Part shown: positions 9,050-17,236 of the stretch, piece by piece | How the letters are laid out: each line of letters starts with the position of its first letter | Numbering within the stretch: position 1 is the stretch's first letter | NCBI RefSeq assembly: GCF_020966775.1 | Contig: NZ_JAJKFV010000029.1 | Coordinates: 2,452,067 to 2,516,066 of the forward strand | Direction: 5' to 3' | Length of the DNA stretch: 64,000 nt | Origin: Rhodopirellula halodulae | GTDB taxonomy: Bacteria; Planctomycetota; Planctomycetia; Pirellulales; Pirellulaceae | Made by a program: the position numbers and the translations under genes | The notes under the pieces: model-generated | Told to the model about the DNA's origin: nothing | Databases searched by the model: none | Seen by the model: only the letters and a program-made list of their open reading frames with translations

Positions 9050-10036
9050 TCAAACGTCAGTCACACGTCGGCGTGGAACTTGCCGACGCGGTTGTGCCGC
9101 GGGTGCGGAAGGTTGTGGATGGGCCGCGTCCGGACGGATGTTGGGTGCCGCCGCGGATGGGCCTGGTGCCATGTTAGTTGGGCGAGGTGCCGGGGGAGAG
9201 GCAGCGGGGCGGTTTGCCGTTTCATCCATTGGGACGCCCGCTGCCGCATCGAGGTCACCTAAATATTCTTCGCGGACTTTCGGATGCCGCTTCACTTCGT
9301 CAGGCGTGCCGTCAATCAGGACTTGGCCCTGGTAGATCACGTAACAACGATCCACCGTGGTCAAAATCTCTCGCGCGGCGTGGTCGGTGATCAACACGCT
9401 GATGCCTGAATCGCGGAGCTGTTGAATGACGCCTTGGATCGACTGGACCGTGACCGGGTCAATCCCCGCGAACGGTTCGTCCAGCATCACAATTCGAGGA
9501 TTGGAGACCAAGCAGCGCGCGATTTCGAGTCGACGACGTTCACCTCCGGACAATCCCGCTGCCCGGCTTTTGCGGATGTGAGTGATGTTGAACTCTTCCA
9601 GCAACGCTTGGGTGCGTTCCTTGCGTTCTTTGCGGCCGACGCCCAGCAATTCAAACAGAGCCGAGATGTTTTGTTCGACCGTCAGCTTCTTAAAGACACT
9701 GGGTTCCTGGGGCAGGTAGCCCATGTGACCATCGCGAGCACGCCGGAACATGGGCCAGTCCGTGACGTCCTGTCCGCTGAGGTACACGCGGCCTTGGTCC
9801 GGTTGCACCAGCCCGCAAATCATTCGGAAGCTGGTTGATTTTCCAGCACCGTTGGGGCCCAGCAAGCCGACGATTTCCGCATCGCCGACATGCAAATTGA
9901 CGCCGTCCACCACGCGTCGTCGTCCGTAAGTCTTTTGCAGCCCGACGGCTTCCAGCACCGGTTCGGATGACGATGCGAAAGCGTTCGCCTCGGTGTCCTG
10001 TTGAGGAAATGAGGTGGGAGTGAATTGATCCGTCAT
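9050..10036 (-). CDS. lptB: LptB-like ABC transporter ATPase with Pro/Ala-rich tail
   Basis: 328 residues from ATG 10036, which has AAAGGA eight bases upstream. The ATPase core shows Walker A GPNGAGKS (60-67), the signature LSGGE (162-166), Walker B IVMLDEP (182-188) and the switch His219 in ITDHA. The LPQEPSVFKKLTV Q-loop region and the FAGIDPVTV segment match LptB, the cytoplasmic motor of lipopolysaccharide export. The enzyme normally ends near residue 240; here a low-complexity Pro/Ala/Arg tail runs from ~262 to 328. It starts 20 bases after the lepB stop. Confidence 0.85.
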   Translation of the reverse strand: MTDQFTPTSFPQQDTEANAFASSSEPVLEAVGLQKTYGRRRVVDGVNLHVGDAEIVGLLGPNGAGKSTSFRMICGLVQPDQGRVYLSGQDVTDWPMFRRARDGHMGYLPQEPSVFKKLTVEQNISALFELLGVGRKERKERTQALLEEFNITHIRKSRAAGLSGGERRRLEIARCLVSNPRIVMLDEPFAGIDPVTVQSIQGVIQQLRDSGISVLITDHAAREILTTVDRCYVIYQGQVLIDGTPDEVKRHPKVREEYLGDLDAAAGVPMDETANRPAASPPAPRPTNMAPGPSAAAPNIRPDAAHPQPSAPAAQPRRQVPRRRVTDV

Positions 10037-10056
10037 GTTCGATTCCTTTCGATGCA

Positions 10057-12144
10057 TCACTTGATGCGTTGCATGCGATCCAAGTTAGGCCAAAACGGAA
10101 GGGGTTTTTTCCATGGGTGCGGCCAGAAGACCAGCAAGGCTTTGCCGACCAACAGATCGCGAGGCACGTACGAAACATCCGCGAATTTGTAGGCGTCTTC
10201 ATCGGGGCTTTGATACATCCCCAATCGAGTTTTGTTTCCTGCCCAACAGCGAGCGTCGAGGCTCTCGGGGCTATTGTCGCCCATCGGGAAGAACTGGTCT
10301 TCATCCATTCGGAAGGAAACGGTGCGGCGAGCTTCCCAGCCGGGGAACTCGGACCAAATGGTTGGTTCGCCCATCAAAATTTGAATGTCGCGAACGATTT
10401 CGTCGGCTTGTGAGCCGGCACCGACAAAGCGTCGGAGTCGCCCCATGTCGTAGTCCAACATGCCATCGTTGCTGTTGTTGACCGCGATGTAGTACTTGTC
10501 GCGTTGGATCAGCATTTGATGCAGTTCAGCGGAGCCACCTGATACACCGATCGCAACCGGAGCAGCGTCCAACGGATTTCCCGCCCCATCGTATTGCGGT
10601 TGATTCTGATCGGGAGGAACGATCGCGGCGAAGTCGAATGTGGTCGGCGTTTCGAACGTGATCACTTCGTCATCGACCCACAGCGTCAGTTGGTTGTCCG
10701 CGTTGCTGAAGCGAATCGCGTGACGTTGTCCGGCGCGGATTGACGTCTGTGCCGTTGGACTGAGATTGTCGTTGCCATCGAACTTAAACGACTGGGGTTC
10801 TGCGGATGACCGGCCCATTTCCAACGACAGCGTGGCATTGCCCGTTTGCAGATCGATGTGGCAAAGATGGCGGACGCCAGCCTCGACAATTTCCAAGTGA
10901 AGTTGTTTTGCGTCGCCGGAGGTCTCGATGTCTTGGGTGACGATTAAATCGCCGACCCAGTGGATTCCTTCCGAGCCATGATTGGAACCGCCGTAAACGA
11001 CCGTGCCTCGAAACTGTGCCAAGTCGCCGCCGGATTCGTAATTGCTTTTGAAGACACCGGCCGTTCGGCTCTGACCCAGCAAGCGTTTGAAGAGCGACGC
11101 ACCCGGAGCTGGTTTCAGGTCGTAGACTCGGTCCGAGTCCACATGCAGGTAAGCGTCGTAGGCATAGAAGTCGGTGATCAATCGACCGCTTTGAGGATCG
11201 ATGTCTGCCAGGGAACCTCCCGCGATGGCATCTCGCCATTGAGATTCGGTTGGGAAACGGTGGTAGTAACGGAGCCATTGAGTTTGGTCGCCCTCGGCTT
11301 GCACGGTGGCAGTCAACCCATCGGGCGACGCGGTGACTTTCCATGAGTTCTCGGGGGCGGTCGATTGACCGGGTTGCCAGGGCTGCAATCGAGACGGGTA
11401 GTTCGCATCGAGCAACGCTTTGGCTTGATGGTTGCTGTCATAAACCAAGTGGCTCATGGCGAGCAATTTTTCAGGTGGCTTGCGTTGGATTTGTCCAATG
11501 TTTTCGATGCGGTCGAAATCGCTGCCGTCGATGTCACCGGGCTGGTCGGCTTTTGCGGCTTCTGAATTCGGACGGGCGTAGATGTCACCGTGGCGGATCG
11601 AAACCGTTTCACCGGGCAGACCGACCAATCGTTTGATGTAGTTCTGTTTTGGGTTCACGGGGACTTTGAAAACGATCACGTCCCAGCGTTGAGGTTCTTT
11701 CAGTGTGTAGGCGAACTTGCTGACCAGAATCCGGTCGCCGCTGAACGTTTGTTGATTGGGATCGTTGGCGAGGTCCAATGAATTGACGTGGCGGCAGTTC
11801 GGGCAAATGCCTCCGACGACCGCGTTCTCGAGGGCCGGGGTACGGTTTTCGAGGCTGGCGCCAATCGGAAACTGTTGGCCGCATTGGTCGCAGAAAATGT
11901 CTTTGTGGGCACCCATCAATGCGGGAGCCATGGATCCGGTGGGAATCACGAAGGCTTCTGCGATGAACGCACGGAACAGCAACGCCAAAATGAACGCGAC
12001 CGCGAATGCTTCGACCGTTTCGCGGGAGCCTTGCAGGCGGAAAACGGCGGCGCGTTGCTGAGGAACAGACATGGCATCAAAAGCCGCCTGTGCTTCGGAA
12101 ACCGTGTCCTCGGCGGTGGTTTTCGATTCGATCGGTTGATTCAT
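10057..12144 (-). CDS. lepB: Signal peptidase I with zinc-ribbon-like and LamG-like insertions
   Basis: 695 residues, more than twice the usual bacterial length. One membrane helix (~45-65) precedes the catalytic Ser71 in PTGSMAPAL. The general base is Lys171 in YIKRLVGLPGETV, and the conserved box GDNSPESLDAR starts at 622, so the enzyme looks active. Two insertions stand out. CxxC pairs at 85/88 and 114/117 could bind zinc. A ~400-residue stretch (about 200-600) contains a jelly-roll-like pattern (WVGDLIVTQDIE...LWVDDEVITFETP) resembling laminin-G/concanavalin folds. It would cleave signal peptides at the outer face of the inner membrane. First gene of lepB-lptB-ilvA. Confidence 0.9.
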   Translation of the reverse strand: MNQPIESKTTAEDTVSEAQAAFDAMSVPQQRAAVFRLQGSRETVEAFAVAFILALLFRAFIAEAFVIPTGSMAPALMGAHKDIFCDQCGQQFPIGASLENRTPALENAVVGGICPNCRHVNSLDLANDPNQQTFSGDRILVSKFAYTLKEPQRWDVIVFKVPVNPKQNYIKRLVGLPGETVSIRHGDIYARPNSEAAKADQPGDIDGSDFDRIENIGQIQRKPPEKLLAMSHLVYDSNHQAKALLDANYPSRLQPWQPGQSTAPENSWKVTASPDGLTATVQAEGDQTQWLRYYHRFPTESQWRDAIAGGSLADIDPQSGRLITDFYAYDAYLHVDSDRVYDLKPAPGASLFKRLLGQSRTAGVFKSNYESGGDLAQFRGTVVYGGSNHGSEGIHWVGDLIVTQDIETSGDAKQLHLEIVEAGVRHLCHIDLQTGNATLSLEMGRSSAEPQSFKFDGNDNLSPTAQTSIRAGQRHAIRFSNADNQLTLWVDDEVITFETPTTFDFAAIVPPDQNQPQYDGAGNPLDAAPVAIGVSGGSAELHQMLIQRDKYYIAVNNSNDGMLDYDMGRLRRFVGAGSQADEIVRDIQILMGEPTIWSEFPGWEARRTVSFRMDEDQFFPMGDNSPESLDARCWAGNKTRLGMYQSPDEDAYKFADVSYVPRDLLVGKALLVFWPHPWKKPLPFWPNLDRMQRIK

Positions 12145-12361
12145 AACGTTCGAAAAACGGGGAAATCGCTGGAAGGGAGCAGTCTAGCGAAAGTTCGGCT
12201 CGACCGGACCATCGGTTTTTTTCGGCCAAACCGGCGCAATCGGGCCAAACGCAAGGCGAGCATTCGGGGTGAATCTGGGCGCCGGGTGAGGACGATTCCT
12301 CGGATAGAGGACACTGCCACGCTCTTCCACGGACGAAGAGGAGCCTCTGTTCACCGCAAGG

Positions 12362-13786
12362 ATGATTTCTCTCGTGAAACCCGTCGCCCCAGCCACCGAA
12401 TTTCCAGCCCCCCGCTGGATCCTGCCGTTGGTTTTGGCCGCGACCGCCATGGCGTTGTTCACGGTCCAATCGCCGGAGTCCTCGATCGCGGAATCAGCAG
12501 ACGTCCGGGATGCTCGACCCTTCGACGTTTCTTCTGCGGTTGAGCCCGCTGCAACTGCTGATCCGGAAATGAAATTGGTGTCGGCCAAGATCAATCGGAC
12601 GGGGTCGCAGTTGAGCGATCGGTCCTCGATCCAGTGGGACGACTTGAGTGAAATTCCCGAGACGGGAATTTCGGAAGCGGACGCTCAGTTGGTTGCTTCG
12701 TCCCGGTCGGATTTATCGGGGGTATCCGGTACCCAGGTCAGCTACACCCGGTACGAGGTCATGCAGTGGGCTTATCAAAATTCGCCCGAAGCCAACATGA
12801 TTGACCAAGAAATACGATCGGTTTCATGCGGTGTGGATTGCGATGATGAAGACGCAATGTGCCAATTGCGGTTGATAACATCTGTTCTGGCAGAAATCGC
12901 TCTGGGACGTCGAGCCGATGATGCGGCCGAAGCAGCCAAGGCTTACGACCGACTGATCGCCGCGCAAGACGGAATTGAAATCGCCGGCGAGGGTTTGCGT
13001 GTTCAGGACCGATTGATTGATTTGGCGAACGAAGCGGACCGATTGGGCGTTCCCGATGGAGACGTGTTGCAATTGCAGCAGGCCAAATTGGTTTGGCAAG
13101 ACATGCAGTTGCAACAGAACTTTGCCACCCGAAAGCTGCGACAAGAGCTCGCTCGTCGAACCGGGCGACCGGAAGCTGAGGTGGCGATCGCGTTGATTCA
13201 CGAGCCGCTGCAAACGTTGGAATCGATCGGATCGGTTGATACGGGGCTCAGCGTCGCGACCGCTTTGGAAAACCGCAACGATTTGAAAGCGGTCAAAAAG
13301 CTGTGCGCTGGAATGCGAACTTGCAACGTGTCATCGGCACGTCAGCTGATGGGTGCCATCAATCCGGGCGTCGGTTTGGCAATCGCCTCCGCGGGAGCCA
13401 AAGGATTGCTTTCTTGCCTGCATCCTGACACCAGCGGTCGCGATTTGAATTGCCGACGTCAGCAATGTTCGCTGCTTCGCGAATCACTTTCGGGCGTTGT
13501 TCGCAACGAAACGCTGCAGGCCGTCCTCGACGTTCGGTTGGCTCAATCGCGTTTGGAGTTGATCGATCAGCAATTGCTGTGGGCTCAAGAACGTTTGCAA
13601 GAAAAGCAAGCGGCGATCGATCTGGATCAGCAACCTGTGGGCTCGGACGATCTGATTCGATTGGAAATTCAGCGTGTTCGCGGAGATCAGTTGGCTCGCC
13701 GATTGGATTTATCGCTTGCCATCACGGAATGGAAACGCGTGCAAGGAATCGTGCAGCAATCAAGACGAAGCGGCGTGCTACGATAG
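12362..13786 (+). CDS. TolC-like helical secreted or membrane-anchored protein, uncertain
   Basis: 474 residues. A hydrophobic stretch near 20-38 (ILPLVLAATAMALFTV) may be a signal or anchor. From ~125 onward it is dominated by long amphipathic helices, with a repeated arrangement at ~180-290 and ~375-470. LRVQDRLIDLANEADRLGVPDGDVLQLQ and ARLELIDQQLLWAQERL-type helices recall outer-membrane efflux (TolC) periplasmic hairpins, but I see no clear beta-barrel segments. Between them lies a Cys-containing middle region (C at ~313, 321, 358, 369, 374). Function unknown; divergent from lepB, 217 bases away. Confidence 0.65.
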   Translation: MISLVKPVAPATEFPAPRWILPLVLAATAMALFTVQSPESSIAESADVRDARPFDVSSAVEPAATADPEMKLVSAKINRTGSQLSDRSSIQWDDLSEIPETGISEADAQLVASSRSDLSGVSGTQVSYTRYEVMQWAYQNSPEANMIDQEIRSVSCGVDCDDEDAMCQLRLITSVLAEIALGRRADDAAEAAKAYDRLIAAQDGIEIAGEGLRVQDRLIDLANEADRLGVPDGDVLQLQQAKLVWQDMQLQQNFATRKLRQELARRTGRPEAEVAIALIHEPLQTLESIGSVDTGLSVATALENRNDLKAVKKLCAGMRTCNVSSARQLMGAINPGVGLAIASAGAKGLLSCLHPDTSGRDLNCRRQQCSLLRESLSGVVRNETLQAVLDVRLAQSRLELIDQQLLWAQERLQEKQAAIDLDQQPVGSDDLIRLEIQRVRGDQLARRLDLSLAITEWKRVQGIVQQSRRSGVLR

Positions 13787-13865
13787 CGGCTGGTCATTAT
13801 CCAATGCGATTGCCGGAACCACCCGCATGTTCCGGATCATTGCACCGCTTCAATAGGACGTTTCC

Positions 13866-15077
13866 ATGCTTCCGGCTGCCCCGTTGTCGAGAACGCCGCT
13901 CTTTCGCGAATCATCTGGGTTCGCCATTCGTTTGCTGGCGAGTCTCGGATTGCTTCTTGGGACTGTGATCGCGGGCCCTTTGAACAGGGCAGATGCTTCG
14001 CCCGGGGATCCCGCTCTGGTTCAGATTTGGCCGAACAAGGTGGTTTCGATCGAAACACACTGGGGATTTCGCGTTGCGATCACGCATGGGACGAAACCGA
14101 CGGAGAATCTGGGCAATTGCGATCTAACGGTCGATTTGGGCCGGGCGGAACAAGTTTGGCTGCAACGTTTGCCGAATGAAGATGCTGTCCGAGCAATCAG
14201 GCAGCCAAGCGACCTTGCACTTTCGAAATCAGATCCGAATTTGGTCGAGGTAACCGTCGAGTCAAACCGCATGGCGGTGATTCAGGTGGATGGCATGCGG
14301 ATCGTGGTGGCCGCCGACGAATTAAACGCGAGCGAACTAGAGCAATTCGGGCAGATTGATCTGTTGGTAGGCGACCCGTCGGGGATTGCTGGTGTGTCGG
14401 ATCCGTCTTCGGATAGCTTTGTGATCCGCAATTGGATACCGTTGGATCAAACCAAGGCGGACGACATCGGAACCGATGCGGCGAACCAATGGGAAACAAG
14501 AACTCGATCGCACAATGCGGTGGCGGTATCGGCAAAGACACCAAAGTTGGAGAAGCAGCCTCCCGTTCGTTGGCTGATGGCGACGGAAGTTTGGACCATG
14601 CCCGATGAGATGGACGAGCTGTTTGTCGCGATGGAACGTTCTTGCCGTGAGTCTCAGACGATTTTCGCCGATTTGTCGGTGGCTCAGATGAATTTCCGTC
14701 CGGCCAACGGAACGCACACGCCGCGTTGGAATGTGGAACACATGATGGGGCGTCAGCTGTTGTTCTTCTCTCAGATTTACAACGCGATTGATCCGTCGAT
14801 TCCGGTGATGGATCTGAACCCCGCGCAGATGCCACCGGATTATGAATTCGCTCACGCGGATTGGACGGGAGCGGAAGAGGCTCGGCAGATGCAACGCGTC
14901 AGCAAGTTCACGCGGCGTTTTGCCTACTTGTTGGATGGTTACGCTGTCGACGAGAAGGCACCAGCCAGTCGCTGGCCAACATTGGCAGCGCTGCTGAAGC
15001 AGATGGAACGTCACTACGGCGAGCACACCGCGAATACTCAAAAGAAGTTTGAGTTACCCGGTTGGCCCAGCGAATGA
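13866..15077 (+). CDS. Secreted protein with C-terminal DinB-like domain
   Basis: 403 residues with an N-terminal signal or anchor (hydrophobic 20-38) and AGGA seven bases before ATG 13866. The first ~225 residues are an unrecognised beta-rich region. Residues ~235-400 resemble the DinB/YfiT four-helix fold, with the metal-ligand-like histidines in TPRWNVEHMMGRQ and HYGEHTANTQKKF. DinB-like proteins are often metal-dependent thiol transferases in the cytosol; an exported member joined to an extra N-terminal domain is less usual. Role unknown. It is followed by the 700-base region that holds the pilus riboswitch. Confidence 0.7.
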   Translation: MLPAAPLSRTPLFRESSGFAIRLLASLGLLLGTVIAGPLNRADASPGDPALVQIWPNKVVSIETHWGFRVAITHGTKPTENLGNCDLTVDLGRAEQVWLQRLPNEDAVRAIRQPSDLALSKSDPNLVEVTVESNRMAVIQVDGMRIVVAADELNASELEQFGQIDLLVGDPSGIAGVSDPSSDSFVIRNWIPLDQTKADDIGTDAANQWETRTRSHNAVAVSAKTPKLEKQPPVRWLMATEVWTMPDEMDELFVAMERSCRESQTIFADLSVAQMNFRPANGTHTPRWNVEHMMGRQLLFFSQIYNAIDPSIPVMDLNPAQMPPDYEFAHADWTGAEEARQMQRVSKFTRRFAYLLDGYAVDEKAPASRWPTLAALLKQMERHYGEHTANTQKKFELPGWPSE

Positions 15078-15362
15078 TTCGGCTGCACGCGTGGATGTTC
15101 GCGTAGGCTGGTCACGCTGAATGATCGCGGATTCGAAGCTTGTCGTGAGCAAATGCGGGCAGGCTGAGTGCGTTTGCATGGCATGTATCGCCCAGTCCCA
15201 TCCGAGTAGGGGTGGATTCGAATGTTCGGCGTGGGGCGGCGATGTGGTGTGATTCCCTGCGACACGGTGTCCAAATGTGCGGCACGCAGCGCGTTGCAAT
15301 CGTTAGGACCGGTGCAACCCGGCATCTTGCCTCAGCGTTAAGGTTGGGGCAAACGATCTTTT

Positions 15363-15390
15363 TTGACACCTTCGTTTTCTGTCGTAGTGT
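15363..15390 (+). promoter_or_regulatory. Candidate promoter of the flp/tad leader transcript
   Basis: A perfect -35 box TTGACA (15363-15368) is followed 16 bases later by TAGTGT (15385-15390), a weak -10. A start near 15397 would place the whole riboswitch in the transcribed leader. The -10 is poor, so another sigma factor or an activator may be involved. Confidence 0.4.
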
Positions 15391-15490
15391 TCGGTAGTGA
15401 GAAAGTGAGTTGCGGTTTCACGCGGCTCACTGCCCTGCTGAACGGTCGAAGGTGTGTTGCCTTTTTCAGCTTGGTGGGGTCAGCCGAAGT

Positions 15491-15587
15491 TCCCTGACAA
15501 AGGCAAACCGTTCGAGAGGACGGCACGCAAAACCACGGGTCCGTGAGTCGGCCGAGCGTCTTTGATGTCGCTGGGCTTGGCTTCAGG
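15491..15587 (+). promoter_or_regulatory. Cyclic-di-GMP-I (GEMM-I) riboswitch aptamer
   Basis: The conserved GEMM-I core is readable in order: AAAGGCAAACC (15499-15509), a six-pair hairpin CCGTTC/GGACGG capped by a GAGA (GNRA) tetraloop (15508-15523), then CACGCAAAACCACGGGTCC (15524-15542), and finally GATGTCGCTGGGCTTGGC (15564-15581). The outer stem closes with CCTGA (15493-15497) against TCAGG (15583-15587). This matches the known pattern GGCAAACC-GNRA hairpin-GACGCAAAGCC..GGGTC..GCxGGGCT. The aptamer ends 190 bases before the Flp pilin ATG on the same strand, as in other c-di-GMP-controlled pilus genes. Whether ligand turns expression on or off cannot be read; a small TTCG hairpin at 15617-15635 may belong to the expression platform. 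Confidence 0.87.
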
Positions 15588-15777
15588 AAAGCCGGGTTGC
15601 CGTGGAAAGAACACGTGATGTTTCTTCGGAACATCCGAGTTTGAACCGAGGCTTGTCAGTTTGATTTCCAACGACGAAGGCTGTTGTCACGTGGTCGATT
15701 CACATCGAGTCGGCTGACACATTGTCGCCGGGTTAACGAGACATCTTCGTGGCCCCCGTTTTTGTCTGGAGTTAGAC

Positions 15778-15957
15778 ATGAAGAAATTTGCTGAAAACGT
15801 TGTTGCTTTCTTGAAAGAAGAAGACGGACCAACTGCAGTTGAATACGCCGTCTTGTTGGCTTTGATCATCGTCGTTTGCATCGGTGCTGTTACCACGATC
15901 GGTAACAACGCCAATGACAAGTTCGGCGAAGCCGGTGCAGCGATCGCCGCTAACTGA
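15778..15957 (+). CDS. flp: Flp/Fap-type pilin subunit
   Basis: A 59-residue prepilin, too short for many gene callers. It has a charged leader (MKKFAENVVAFLKEEDG), then the processing site G17/P18 followed by TAVEY with the conserved Glu22-Tyr23 pair, and the hydrophobic stretch AVLLALIIVVCIGAV. This is the standard Flp layout; the leader would be removed by the CpaA prepilin peptidase encoded 440 bases downstream. GGAG lies six bases before the ATG. It is the major subunit of Tad adhesive pili and is the first gene after the c-di-GMP riboswitch. A perfect hairpin at 16007 follows. Confidence 0.93.
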   Translation: MKKFAENVVAFLKEEDGPTAVEYAVLLALIIVVCIGAVTTIGNNANDKFGEAGAAIAAN

Positions 15958-16006
15958 TCGCTTGCATGGCGGGCTCGTCCCGTCAATTTGGCGACATCCC
16001 GAATGG

Positions 16007-16026
16007 CGGTGGAAGCGATTCCACCG
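16007..16026 (+). terminator. Hairpin after flp, possible terminator or mRNA-stabilising element
   Basis: CGGTGGA and TCCACCG form a perfect seven-pair stem with a six-base loop (AGCGAT), 50 bases after the pilin stop. There is no T-run, so it may act as a partial terminator or a 3' stabiliser that lets flp outproduce downstream genes. Confidence 0.45.
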
Positions 16027-16136
16027 TCCTTCGGAATCGCCGCAGGGGGAGCCCTTTTGCTGTGAACTCAGTGGCGTGAGTTGCCATCGGATGCGCCGAA
16101 CCGTGTCCTGGCACCCGATCGTTTCACGCTTGGTTC

Positions 16137-16301
16137 ATGGTCCAACCTCAATCCAAATCACCTTCTAGCTTGCCCCCGGGCATTGAGCGAATGAACTATC
16201 CACTGATACCTGCCGACGCAGCCGCCCACGTATGGCAACTTGCCTGCTGTGGCGTGACTTTGTTGTTCGCCATGTTGAGCTGGCTCATCGGTCCTCGTTG
16301 A
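16137..16301 (+). CDS. Small single-pass membrane protein in the tad locus, hypothetical
   Basis: A 54-residue open frame between flp and cpaA. It starts at ATG 16137 (an internal ATG at 16191 would give 36 residues). The N-terminal half is Ser/Pro-rich; the C-terminal half holds one membrane helix (VWQLACCGVTLLFAMLSWLIG) and ends GPR. No clear Shine-Dalgarno is visible, which lowers confidence. The ORF's position and its coherent helix suggest a real small component of the pilus locus, but I know no family for it. Confidence 0.42.
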   Translation: MVQPQSKSPSSLPPGIERMNYPLIPADAAAHVWQLACCGVTLLFAMLSWLIGPR

Positions 16302-16397
16302 GACGTTCACCGCCACCAAAAAAACATTCCAATTTGAAACCACCAACGGCGACTCGTTGCACGGACGAATCGACCGAAGAAACACGGGGATATCACC

Positions 16398-16955
16398 ATG
16401 GAAACGCTCCTAAATGCCATCACTGAGAACTGGACCATTTGGTTCGTGACGGTGGTCTTGATCGTTGCCGCCGTCATCGACGGTATGATTTTGAAAGTGC
16501 CGAACTGGCTGACCTTCCCGTTCATCATTTGCGGTTGGGCTCACTGCTTCATCCAAGGCGGATTGCCAGGATTGGGCTACAGCCTGCTGGGGACTTTCGG
16601 CGGCATGATGATGCTGTTGCCACTTCGCAACGTCGGCGGCATGGGTGCCGGTGACGTGAAACTGTTGGCTGGCATCGGTGCATGGTGTGGATTCATGATC
16701 ACCTTGAAGGCCTTCGCCGCGACGGCAGTGGTTGGTGGAATCATGGCACTGTTCATGATCTGGAAGAGCGGAGCTTGGGAAAAGCACTACGCTCAGTTCT
16801 GGACCATCATGGAAGAGTGGCGAACGGTTCGTAAGCCAGAACGATTGGCTGCAATCGCTCGAGAGCGAAAGCCAACCATGTATCTGCTGCCTTATGGCAT
16901 CCCGATGGCGATCGGAACGATCATCTACTTCGCCGCCACGGGTCAGCTTGTTTGA
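16398..16955 (+). CDS. cpaA: CpaA/TadV prepilin peptidase
   Basis: A 185-residue aspartic membrane protease of the A24 family that trims Flp prepilins. The two catalytic aspartates are visible: Asp28 in AVIDGMILKVPN and Asp86 in the GMGAGDVKLL motif. Membrane helices cover ~12-30, 38-55, 58-75, 92-120 and 163-183. It lacks the N-terminal methylase domain of PilD, as expected for the Tad type. A loop of ~45 residues (121-165) is charged. GGGGA precedes ATG 16398. A ten-pair hairpin follows its stop. Confidence 0.93.
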   Translation: METLLNAITENWTIWFVTVVLIVAAVIDGMILKVPNWLTFPFIICGWAHCFIQGGLPGLGYSLLGTFGGMMMLLPLRNVGGMGAGDVKLLAGIGAWCGFMITLKAFAATAVVGGIMALFMIWKSGAWEKHYAQFWTIMEEWRTVRKPERLAAIARERKPTMYLLPYGIPMAIGTIIYFAATGQLV

Positions 16956-16973
16956 TTCAATTTGAACGGCGAG

Positions 16974-16998
16974 GGCCGCATGGTTACCCCATGCGGCC
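16974..16998 (+). terminator. Ten-pair hairpin after cpaA
   Basis: GGCCGCATGG and CCATGCGGCC form a perfect ten-pair stem with the loop TTACC, 18 bases after the cpaA stop. No T-run follows, so termination would be weak or factor-assisted; it could equally protect the upstream mRNA. Confidence 0.55.
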
Positions 16999-17236
16999 TG
17001 TCGTCATTTGTGCCCCAAATCATGGGGCTTCTCCCACAATGCGTTGGATTTCAGGTGCTAATTGGTCGCGTGTTAATCTGTGACGATTACGCGAAGACGC
17101 CCGGTTGCCCCAAGTGTGTTTACCTCGTGAAGACACACACCCGATACCGTGAGTGACGCTTCCATTGCGGGCGATCGAACCCACGATCGAATTCGACGCG
17201 AGCAGTCTGTCAACACTGGTCACCTAAACGATTGCC

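Larger units (their letters stand above)
15078..15777. other. 700-base leader region upstream of the Flp pilin gene
   Basis: No convincing gene. It contains a candidate promoter at 15363-15390, a GEMM-I-like aptamer at 15491-15587, a small TTCG-capped hairpin at 15617-15635 (GATGTT/AACATC) and the pilin Shine-Dalgarno at 15768-15771. The part before 15360 shows nothing I can support. Confidence 0.6.
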
